Shown here: positions 1-5,836 of the stretch, in pieces
How positions within the stretch are numbered: position 1 is the stretch's first letter
Layout of the letters: each line of letters opens with the position of its first letter
Assembly (NCBI GenBank): GCA_040388605.1
Contig: JAZKBN010000029.1
Location: 1 to 6,367, forward strand
From: JAZKBN01 sp040388605
GTDB taxonomy: Bacteria > Bacteroidota > Bacteroidia > Cytophagales > Flexibacteraceae
Length of the DNA stretch: 6,367 nt
Direction of reading: 5' to 3'
The notes under the pieces: generated by a model
What the model saw: only the letters and a program-made list of their open reading frames with translations
What the model was told of the DNA's origin: nothing
Database searches by the model: none
Position numbers and translations under genes: made by a program

Positions 1-3000
1 CACCTGTAGGTACTTTTGCCTTAGGTACTACCAAGGAGCATGAAACCTCCGGTACTTTCCATGATCCCTGGAAGGGAAAAATGGATGAGGTGAGAGTTTA
101 TAACCGGGCATTAACAGCTTCTGAGGTTCTGCAACTATGCCGTATGCGAAGCAAAGTGCCTGTGCAGGTACTTAATAAATACGAATGCGACAGGACCAAC
201 AGCATTGTTCGTTTCTATGACCCAATTCCAAATACAGAGTATAAATTAAAACACCTGATTACCAATTCGGACTTTGGTACTCTTACTGCTGCCAATTCAG
301 ATACTTTCGCTATTCATTTTTCCACTGATTCAGCAATGCGTTATATGGCTTATGCCGATTCCTCAGGCGGTATTACCAATAATGATACTGTATATAGAAC
401 TCCATTAGTAAAAACACCGATTACCGCGGATCCGAAAATTCGGGACACTACATTTTGCGATTCGCTCAAAATTACCACGTCTTTACTTAATTCAATGCTT
501 GGCAGTTTAACCTCTCCCTCGGCAGGAAGAAAATATTATATTAATTACCCTGCATCATTAATAGAGTACACAGCATCCCAACTCCTAAATCTGCCATTTC
601 AGAGAACAAGCTTTACAATTGATTATAAGCAATATATTGATACAACCATATCCGGTCAAAGAGTAAATTGTATTTCTTCAGTTATAAAACAGGCAAGAGT
701 TTTTGTCGGCCGCTACCCTTCCATCCCCGTCCAATACTCCGACACCACCAACTGCCGCCAAAGCACGATAACGCTTTCCGGACCAACAGCCCCTATAGGG
801 CAAACTTATACATATAGCTGGAGTAATGGCGCCAATACCCGTACTATAACACTCAACTCAGCCGATACGGTAACGTTAACAGTCAGAACCTCATTAGGTT
901 GCTTAACTACTTCTGAACCTATTCCGGTTTACAGGCGCTTTTTCAGTACCCCGGCACAAACAATTTGGCTCCCGCTTGGCCGAAATATTTGCCCCGGCTC
1001 TGTTGGCTGGCTTCGTGCACCAAGCGACCCGGATTTCAGGTACCAATGGTATAGGAATAACCAATTATTAATTAATGAGTTCGGGCCGGATTTGCATACC
1101 TCTTTTGCAGGCAGCTATAAATGTAAAATCACCTATGCATGGGGCTGCTCAAATTTTACAGATTCACTGGAATTATTTAACGCCGGTAACCCTGTTGCCG
1201 AAGCCGGACCGGCTGTTGTTGCAACCTGCAGCGGCAGTACAGTAAACCTGGGTATTGCAGATACAGTGGATAACTTTACATACGAATGGACATCAGCCCA
1301 ATTCACCGGGGTTTTGGGAGATGCCCCGCAACTTGCCTTAGCCCTGCCAAATGCGGGCAATTTTTTAATACGACTTAAAAAGACCAATAATGCCGGTTGC
1401 TCAGCTACAGATTCAGTCCTGGTTACAGCAAACCCGGTAGCTATTGTAGATGCCGGACCGGCTGATTCAGTTTGTATAGGTTCAGCAATTCAATTGAGGC
1501 CAGGCGCTTTAAGGGTGCCTGATTATAGCTTTGTATGGCGCTCACTGGACGGAGAAAATGACCTGGCATATTCAGATACATCTCAATCTCCATTATTGCA
1601 GGTAAACTTTGGCAGAACCGTAAATCAACGCCTGCGCATGGAAGTAGCCTGGATCCACAACAGCGGCGTTTGTAAAGGAAAAGATACGGTAAGCCTTTTT
1701 ATCAGTCCATTGCCTTCATTATTGATTCGCGATCAGAACAACAATAACGGCTGGTTCAACATATGTGATACCCGCTCAACCACCCTCCACCTTTCCGCAG
1801 ATCTATCTGCCCCGGAAGGTGCTCAAATAATCTCATGGGGCATTGACCCTTCTGCTTACGACAGCGTTATTTTAACAGTAGCAGACAGCCTTACAGACAA
1901 CCCGGGCATAACCTTCCGAATTCGGGATAATGCCAGGGGAGCAACCTCGCCAACAGTACCTTATTGGGCTGAAGTATTTGATTCCCGAACGGGCTGCAAA
2001 AGCAGGGGGACCGGTTCCTGGAATGTAATACCTGTGCCTCTTAATACAGATGCAGGTAACGCGCTTAGAATTTGCGCAGGTGGCAGCGCTGTTCTCAGGC
2101 CTCAAACTTCGGCAGGTAACCCGCATTGGGCATTGCCGGCATTACTTCCGCCGGGCATAACAGCAAACCTTGTAAGCCCAAACAGCAGGGAATGTACTTT
2201 AACGGTTGCTGCAGGGGTTTCGGTTGCACAAAGCTTTTTGGTTACTTATACTGAAGATGTTTCTAACGGTATTTTCTATACCTGCTCAGGGTCCGATACT
2301 GTACGGGTTTATGTTTCGCCGACTATACAGGCATTCCCGGCCGGCTTGCCGCTAATGCTTTGTTCAGGCAGTGGAATAGAGCTGCCGAACCCGGCTGCTG
2401 CGAATTATAGGTACCAATGGTCTAAAAGTACAGGTAATATTATGGGCAGGCTTATTACCGGACAAGGCAATACGGTAAGCTATACCAATTTTAACCTCCT
2501 ACAGGATTCCGACAGGCTAGATACCCTCTTCGTAAGCAGTACCGATACCATAACAGGCTGCAACCGGACAGATACGGTTAAAGTACTTGTTCTAAGGCAG
2601 GTAAACCGCTATGCAGGTGTTGATGATTCACTTTGCGATAATAATCCGGGCAAATTTATTGGTATAACCGACGGACCCCCGGTTTTTGATTACTCCTGGG
2701 TTGCCCTTCCGCCGGCAAATCCTGATTCACTCAGCTATGGGCTTAATGTATTGGGTTCAACTGATCCCGGTGCATTCGTTCACATCGGCCCTAATCTTAG
2801 CAGGGCAGTTCAAACTGCGCGTTTTGTAAGAACAACAGGCAACAACACGCCAAGGGGCATGCAACCTGTAGGCGGGGTATGTAAGGAATCAGATACTGTA
2901 AACCTTTACATATTCCCGCGTCCTAAGGCAGTAGTTTTTGGTCCGCCCGTTGTCTGCCCGGGAACCGACGGCATTATTTATTCCGCAACGGGCCATGAGC

Positions 3001-4859
3001 CCGGCAATACCTATCAATGGTACCTGCATTCTTCAAGACCATCGGCCCTGATTATGACCGGCATAACAGATACTGCCATACAGGTGGCCTGGGGAACTGC
3101 TGAAGATTCTGCTGTAATAAAAATGGTTGCCCGAAATAAATATGGCTGCTACAGCGATACCGCATTTTATAAAATAAAGGTATCTACGCGGCTCGAACCC
3201 CTTGTTCTTTCTTCACCTGCAAGTGTTTGCATTAACGACAGTATGGCCGATGGCACCGGTAAACCCGGAATTTGGTATAAAAGTAAGTACTACGCCACCC
3301 ACAGCCGGTTTATTTGGGACTGGGATAAAAATGCAGGCCGACTTACCGATACGCTTCACGGCGGCTCATGGGTAAAAATAGCCTGGAAGAAGCCCGGCAC
3401 TTATAGCATAACAGTAACCGAAAGCTCCAGGGGCGTATTGCCCGGGGCCACAGATACCTGTATGGGCACTTCGCCTCCGTTTACAATAACCGTAAACCCT
3501 GCTCCCTCAGATACTGTTAACCTTCATGGCCCAAACAGCGCATGCTTAACCGACAGTAACCTGATTTTCAGTTCTTTCGGTTCCGGAAACCTGCATTATA
3601 AATGGTCTGTATTAATACCTGCCGGAAACCAAAGCCCGCATGTGATTTACTCATCGCCTGACAGCAGCAAAGTAAATTTAAGATTTAAAGATGGTGGCCT
3701 TTATACTGTTGGCGTTCAGCAGCTTAACGAATTTGGCTGTAAAGGCCCTCTTAAAACAATGCAGGTACAGGTGGTTTTAGCACCGGTTGCCGTATTGGCA
3801 GCAGATGTAAAGCTTTGCCCGGATGCACTTAACCAAACTTATTCAGCTTTTGGTGCCAACGGAAATAATTTCCATTGGACCATAGAGGGCGGCACATTCG
3901 TTGATTCTGATACGAATAAAAATTCAATAAACGTTTTGTGGAGCCGTACCGCTGAAAAGAGAATGCTCTCAGTAAGTGTATCCGGCTTATTTGGCTGTGA
4001 AAGTCCAGAAGTAAGCATTACGCCTTTAATGGATAACTCTGCCCTTTGGCTCTCATCAGTAGGAACCGACGAAGCAGATCCTAATAAATTCCGGGCAGAC
4101 TGGAAGCTTGCGCTTTCCGATTCTAATAAAGCCGATGTGGTTGTAATTGAAGAAAGCCCCGACAGTACCCAATGGAAAGATAAAATTTCCTTACCGCTTC
4201 GCCCCACGCCTGCTTTAAGCTGGGTAGTTCCTGATTCTGTTCGGGGCGCTACCAAAAACTTTTACAGGCTGCGTATGCTGAACCAATGCGGGCGCAATAT
4301 TTACAGCCGGGTGCTGCATAACATTGTACTTAAAGCCGAAAAGGATGCAAATTCCGGCCTCTTTAAGCCACATTGGACACCGTATTACAGTTCACCCGAT
4401 CCTATAAATTATACCCTGATTCGGAAGTACGATAACGGGCCGTATGAAACGGAGCCTGCTTATTTCGGTTTAAGCCCTTCAGATACAAGTTTTTCTGACC
4501 CCAATTCTCAGAAGGCATTTTGGCATACCTTCAGAATACGCGCGCACAGCCCCGGCTCCGATTCTGTGTACAGCTATTCAAACGCGCTTCGTATTCAGTA
4601 TTCACATGACCTTATATTTTATAATGTGATTTCGCCGAACGGGGATAGCCTTAACAGTTCGTTCTACATCAGGAACCTGGAGCTTTACCCCAATTCTCAG
4701 CTGACATTATTTAACAGATGGGGCAAAGAGGTGTATTCATCAGATAATTACCTGAATAACTGGTCAGGAGCCGATATGCCTTCAGGGGTCTATTATTATA
4801 TGCTTAAAGAAAACCGTTATAATAAAACCTATACCGGGTGGTTTAATATTACCCGCTGA
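1..4859 (+). CDS. Giant modular surface/secreted protein, T9SS type B sorted (5' partial)
   Basis: This is the C-terminal part of a very large exported protein, probably an adhesin or other cell-surface structural protein. The reading frame is open from position 3, so the ATG at position 81 is an internal Met inside a LamG-like motif (GKMDEVRVYNRALTASEV) and the real start and signal peptide lie upstream. Numbering from that Met, the order is: end of a LamG-like jellyroll (to about 20); a divergent Cys-containing region (21-215); twelve PKD/Ig-like modules (about 220-1310) with aromatic-x-Trp cores such as RYQW and TYEW; two fibronectin-III-like domains (about 1320-1510); and a CHU_C/gliding-motility-type sorting domain (about 1511-1592) with SPNGD, LFNRWGKEVY, SGVYYYML and final GWFNITR. 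In Bacteroidota this tail directs export by the type IX secretion system. No enzymatic motif is visible and the ligand is unknown. The reading frame is unbroken throughout. No GC-rich terminator follows the TGA stop. The sorting call is secure; the adhesin role is inferred from architecture alone. Confidence 0.93.
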   Translation, partial: PVGTFALGTTKEHETSGTFHDPWKGKMDEVRVYNRALTASEVLQLCRMRSKVPVQVLNKYECDRTNSIVRFYDPIPNTEYKLKHLITNSDFGTLTAANSDTFAIHFSTDSAMRYMAYADSSGGITNNDTVYRTPLVKTPITADPKIRDTTFCDSLKITTSLLNSMLGSLTSPSAGRKYYINYPASLIEYTASQLLNLPFQRTSFTIDYKQYIDTTISGQRVNCISSVIKQARVFVGRYPSIPVQYSDTTNCRQSTITLSGPTAPIGQTYTYSWSNGANTRTITLNSADTVTLTVRTSLGCLTTSEPIPVYRRFFSTPAQTIWLPLGRNICPGSVGWLRAPSDPDFRYQWYRNNQLLINEFGPDLHTSFAGSYKCKITYAWGCSNFTDSLELFNAGNPVAEAGPAVVATCSGSTVNLGIADTVDNFTYEWTSAQFTGVLGDAPQLALALPNAGNFLIRLKKTNNAGCSATDSVLVTANPVAIVDAGPADSVCIGSAIQLRPGALRVPDYSFVWRSLDGENDLAYSDTSQSPLLQVNFGRTVNQRLRMEVAWIHNSGVCKGKDTVSLFISPLPSLLIRDQNNNNGWFNICDTRSTTLHLSADLSAPEGAQIISWGIDPSAYDSVILTVADSLTDNPGITFRIRDNARGATSPTVPYWAEVFDSRTGCKSRGTGSWNVIPVPLNTDAGNALRICAGGSAVLRPQTSAGNPHWALPALLPPGITANLVSPNSRECTLTVAAGVSVAQSFLVTYTEDVSNGIFYTCSGSDTVRVYVSPTIQAFPAGLPLMLCSGSGIELPNPAAANYRYQWSKSTGNIMGRLITGQGNTVSYTNFNLLQDSDRLDTLFVSSTDTITGCNRTDTVKVLVLRQVNRYAGVDDSLCDNNPGKFIGITDGPPVFDYSWVALPPANPDSLSYGLNVLGSTDPGAFVHIGPNLSRAVQTARFVRTTGNNTPRGMQPVGGVCKESDTVNLYIFPRPKAVVFGPPVVCPGTDGIIYSATGHEPGNTYQWYLHSSRPSALIMTGITDTAIQVAWGTAEDSAVIKMVARNKYGCYSDTAFYKIKVSTRLEPLVLSSPASVCINDSMADGTGKPGIWYKSKYYATHSRFIWDWDKNAGRLTDTLHGGSWVKIAWKKPGTYSITVTESSRGVLPGATDTCMGTSPPFTITVNPAPSDTVNLHGPNSACLTDSNLIFSSFGSGNLHYKWSVLIPAGNQSPHVIYSSPDSSKVNLRFKDGGLYTVGVQQLNEFGCKGPLKTMQVQVVLAPVAVLAADVKLCPDALNQTYSAFGANGNNFHWTIEGGTFVDSDTNKNSINVLWSRTAEKRMLSVSVSGLFGCESPEVSITPLMDNSALWLSSVGTDEADPNKFRADWKLALSDSNKADVVVIEESPDSTQWKDKISLPLRPTPALSWVVPDSVRGATKNFYRLRMLNQCGRNIYSRVLHNIVLKAEKDANSGLFKPHWTPYYSSPDPINYTLIRKYDNGPYETEPAYFGLSPSDTSFSDPNSQKAFWHTFRIRAHSPGSDSVYSYSNALRIQYSHDLIFYNVISPNGDSLNSSFYIRNLELYPNSQLTLFNRWGKEVYSSDNYLNNWSGADMPSGVYYYMLKENRYNKTYTGWFNITR
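3..140 (+). other. C-terminal end of a LamG/concanavalin-like jellyroll domain
   Basis: The first 46 or so visible codons of the giant gene read through GTFHDPWKGKMDEVRVYNRA and on to LTASEVLQLC. The pattern G-x-MDEVR-V/I-YNRAL-t/s-x-x-E-V/I is the typical last strand and closing segment of LamG-like (Laminin_G_3 type) jellyroll domains found in many secreted bacterial proteins, where they often bind glycans or other ligands. Most of the domain is outside the window, so its ligand site cannot be judged. The segment also shows that the gene does not start at position 81, since the motif spans that Met. Confidence 0.8.
753..4030 (+). repeat. Array of twelve Cys-Trp-Cys PKD/Ig-like protein modules
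   Basis: This is a protein-level tandem array inside the giant gene. Each module has a Cys near its start (for example TNCRQ, ATCSGS, SVCIGS, VVCPGT, KLCPDA), a core Trp usually preceded by an aromatic two residues earlier, and a closing Cys (for example LGCLTT, AGCSAT, TGCNRT, YGCYSD, FGCESP). Counting from the Met at position 81, the core Trp residues fall at about 247, 323, 403, 486, 586, 683, 780, 873, 980, 1079, 1175 and 1266, a spacing of 76-107 residues. Several modules end in a DTV-hydrophobic strand followed by a Pro-containing linker. This matches PKD-like/Ig-like beta-sandwich domains of Bacteroidota surface proteins; the paired Cys residues suggest one disulfide per module after export. 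DNA identity between modules is low, so this is an old, diverged array rather than a recent expansion. Confidence 0.75.
4038..4615 (+). other. Two fibronectin-III-like domains ahead of the sorting domain
   Basis: Residues about 1320-1410 and 1411-1510 of the giant protein lack the Cys-Trp-Cys signature. They resemble the two fibronectin-III-like domains that often precede the C-terminal sorting domain in this protein type: an early Trp strand (FRADWKL; LFKPHWTPYY), a central Y/V-x-I/L segment (NYTLIRKYDNGPYE), a Y/F-R-hydrophobic strand (NFYRLRMLNQCGR; TFRIRAHSPGSDS), and the link YSRVLHNIVL between the two. They probably act as a stalk or spacer between the module array and the outer-membrane-anchored end. 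The assignment rests on pattern recognition and could be confirmed by profile search. Confidence 0.6.
4616..4856 (+). other. T9SS type B (gliding-motility-associated) C-terminal sorting domain
   Basis: The last 80 or so residues carry the hallmarks of the CHU_C/gliding-motility-associated C-terminal domain: an SPNGD turn, NLELYPNSQL, LFNRWGKEVY, an NxWSG turn, MPSGVYYYML and a terminal GWFNITR. In Bacteroidota this domain is recognised by the type IX secretion machinery in the periplasm and leads to export across the outer membrane. The turn after SPNGD reads SLNSSF, whereas the family commonly has G-hydrophobic-N-D-x-F, so two usual acidic/glycine positions are replaced. The rest is intact and I expect the domain to work. 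Confidence 0.9.
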
Positions 4860-5190
4860 TCCCGGCTCAGGCAGTTCTTAAGTACTTAGTTCAAATTCAA
4901 GTACAATTGTATCGGTAAATCTTGCTTTAGTGCGCTGTTTAAACATTTTCGGCCCTAAGCCTGCCTTGCCTTTGTAATGTTGCTGATGTATTGGGGATCC
5001 GGTAGCGGTTTAATCTATTTGGATAGCCTTACAGGTTAAGCATGCGTAAATGGAAACTGCTCAAAAGAGGTTTTCAAATGAAATTTGGCATATTATATTT
5101 CGATACCATCAACCGGAACTCGCTGAATCGGCTGCCTTATTAAATTATGCTCTGCTTAGTCGGGCATTTTGAGTTAGAAATTCATAAAAT
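4860..5190. other. Intergenic stretch without a convincing gene
   Basis: About 330 bases between the stop of the giant gene and a terminator hairpin. All frames are short. On the plus strand two overlapping small frames exist: 5042-5143 (33 residues, beginning MRKWKLLKRGF) and 5050-5172 (40 residues, beginning METAQKRFSNE, with a helix-like PELAESAALLNYALLSRAF end). On the minus strand an open segment runs from about 5008 down to a stop at 4878, ending TDTIVLEFELST, with an internal ATG at 4946. None has a clear family match, so none is called as a gene. There is no tRNA-like cloverleaf and no recognisable riboswitch. The stretch may be the worn-down remains of one or more genes or may hold a small RNA. 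Confidence 0.5.
4991..5021 (+). promoter_or_regulatory. Weak candidate Bacteroidota-type promoter
   Basis: TTGG at 4991-4994 and TCTATTTG at 5014-5021 resemble the phylum's -33 (TTTG) and -7 (TAnnTTTG) elements. The gap between them is about 19 bases, within the usual range, and one fixed base of the -7 element is off. A transcript from here would start near 5028 and meet the terminator at 5228 after about 200 bases. Such matches occur by chance in AT-rich sequence, so this is only a pointer. Confidence 0.18.
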
Positions 5191-5233
5191 AAAAACCGCG
5201 ACCGAATTTTATTTCGAACGCGGTTTTTGTTTT
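5191..5233 (+). terminator. Strong, symmetrical intrinsic terminator
   Basis: AAAAACCGCG (5191-5200) pairs perfectly with CGCGGTTTTT (5219-5228), with a possible inner CGAA/TTCG helix (5203-5206 with 5213-5216), followed by GTTTTT to 5234. It has a GC-rich base and a U run on the plus strand, and because of the matching A run it reads equally well as a terminator on the minus strand. It sits 330 bases after the giant gene and just before the regulator remnant, with no well-supported gene directly upstream. It may serve read-through from the giant gene, a small unrecognised transcript, or a neighbour now lost. Confidence 0.8.
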
Positions 5234-5262
5234 TACTTATTATCGGGCTATTGAATAACTGA

Positions 5263-5784
5263 TTTCTATTAGATGATGAAAATGCGCTCCGCCTGGCTGC
5301 CAAGCAGCAGGCTTTGGCTGCCCGGCTTGAAATTGTTGACCTGAACATGCGCCGGAGAGAACCGGAGCTTGATGCTAAAAATCGTGAGCTGAGCGCGAAG
5401 GCAGCACACCTTGCCCAAACCTCCTCTATTATAGAAACCTTCAGAGATGCTTTGGCTAAAATTCCGATGCCGGATCCTATGCTCGTGGAGTTGCTTGAAG
5501 AGATGAGCGGGAGTATTTCATCGGAAGATGAATGGGAATCGTTCAAGATGCACTTCGAGGCGGCGCACCCGCGTTTTTTTGCCGCCCTTTTAGAACGAGC
5601 TCCCCAGCTGTGGCCCACCGAGCTGCGCCTGTGCGCATACCCGCGCATGAACTTAAGCAGCAAGCAGATAGGAGCTATGCTGAATGTACGCGAGAGCAGT
5701 GTGAACAACAACCGCTCGCGCATACGCAGCAAGCTTGACCTGCCCGGTGGTCAGGCCCTGCTCGACTATCTTTTCTCGCTATAA
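5263..5784 (+). pseudogene. C-terminal remnant of a coiled-coil/LuxR-like HTH regulator
   Basis: The frame is open from just after an in-frame TGA (5260-5262) to the TAA at 5784. It encodes a charged, Ala/Leu/Glu-rich coiled coil (5281-5460, with AKNRELSAKAAHLAQ), a short linker with DEWESFKMHFEAAHPRFF, and a LuxR-like DNA-binding helix-turn-helix (PTELRLCAYPRMNLSSKQIG, then AMLNVRESSVNNNRSRIRSK). This is the usual tail of Bacteroidota regulators that carry tetratricopeptide or beta-propeller sensor repeats, a membrane segment, this coiled coil and this helix-turn-helix. Here the sensor part is missing. No ATG precedes the coiled coil; the candidates are a TTG at 5314 and an internal ATG at 5347, neither with a clear ribosome-binding site. 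The frame before the TGA reads RFLFLLIIGLLNN, which resembles the expected membrane helix but overlaps the terminator. The remnant reading is favoured; a free-standing DNA-binding protein of about 145-156 residues is the alternative. The domain identity is secure, the broken status less so. Confidence 0.72.
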
Positions 5785-5806
5785 ACGGCACCTTATTTTT
5801 TGAAAG

Positions 5807-5836
5807 CCGGTATTGAACCTGTTATACCGGTAATTT
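5807..5836. terminator. Hairpin between converging genes, possible terminator
   Basis: CCGGTAT (5807-5813) pairs with ATACCGG (5824-5830) around a 10-base loop, in the 52-base gap between the regulator remnant and the end of bioA. On the plus strand it is followed by TAATTTT and soon by a CTCTTTTT run, giving a modest U tract. On the minus strand the hairpin is followed by CTTTCAAAAAA, which lacks a U run. It is best placed as a terminator for the plus-strand gene, with a weaker role for bioA. Confidence 0.45.

Noticed and set aside
81..83. ATG as start codon of the giant gene
   Set aside because: The frame is open back to position 3 and the Met lies inside the conserved LamG closing motif (GKMDEVRVYNRA), so the start is upstream of the window.
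1133..1387. Open frame of 84 residues on the minus strand
   Set aside because: It lies wholly inside the giant gene, has no recognisable motif and no ribosome-binding site; it is a shadow of the coding strand.
1872..2126. Open frame of 84 residues on the minus strand
   Set aside because: Antisense to intact module-coding sequence, with an unusual Cys/Arg-rich composition typical of a shadow frame.
1038..2421. 13-base direct repeat AGGTACCAATGGT (1038-1050 and 2409-2421)
   Set aside because: Both copies encode the RYQW core of a module, so the match is explained by shared protein motif rather than a mobile or regulatory repeat.
3839..4255. Open frame of 138 residues on the minus strand
   Set aside because: Entirely antisense to the last module and first FN3-like domain; Ser-rich with no family features.
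4499..4700. 13-base direct repeat CCCCAATTCTCAG (4499-4511 and 4688-4700)
   Set aside because: Both copies encode PNSQ in loops of adjacent domains; too short and isolated to suggest recombination or insertion.
4833..4867. Hairpin-like CCGGGT...ACCCG and CCCGG around the stop of the giant gene, as its terminator
   Set aside because: The stem is only about five base pairs, partly inside the coding sequence, and no U run follows.
4880..4887. AAGTACTT palindrome as an operator or attachment site
   Set aside because: An 8-base AT-rich palindrome is expected by chance and there is no partner repeat or integrase nearby.
4860..5262. tRNA, riboswitch or CRISPR in the gene-poor stretch
   Set aside because: No T-loop-like GTTCGAATC, no repeat-spacer periodicity and no recognisable riboswitch core were found on either strand.
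5145..5732. Open frame of 195 residues on the minus strand
   Set aside because: Ser/Ala/Arg-rich translation antisense to the recognisable coiled-coil/HTH remnant and crossing the terminator hairpin; no motif supports it.
5532..5738. Open frame of 68 residues on the plus strand in another frame of the regulator
   Set aside because: The regulator frame carries the conserved HTH; this one is an overlapping shadow.
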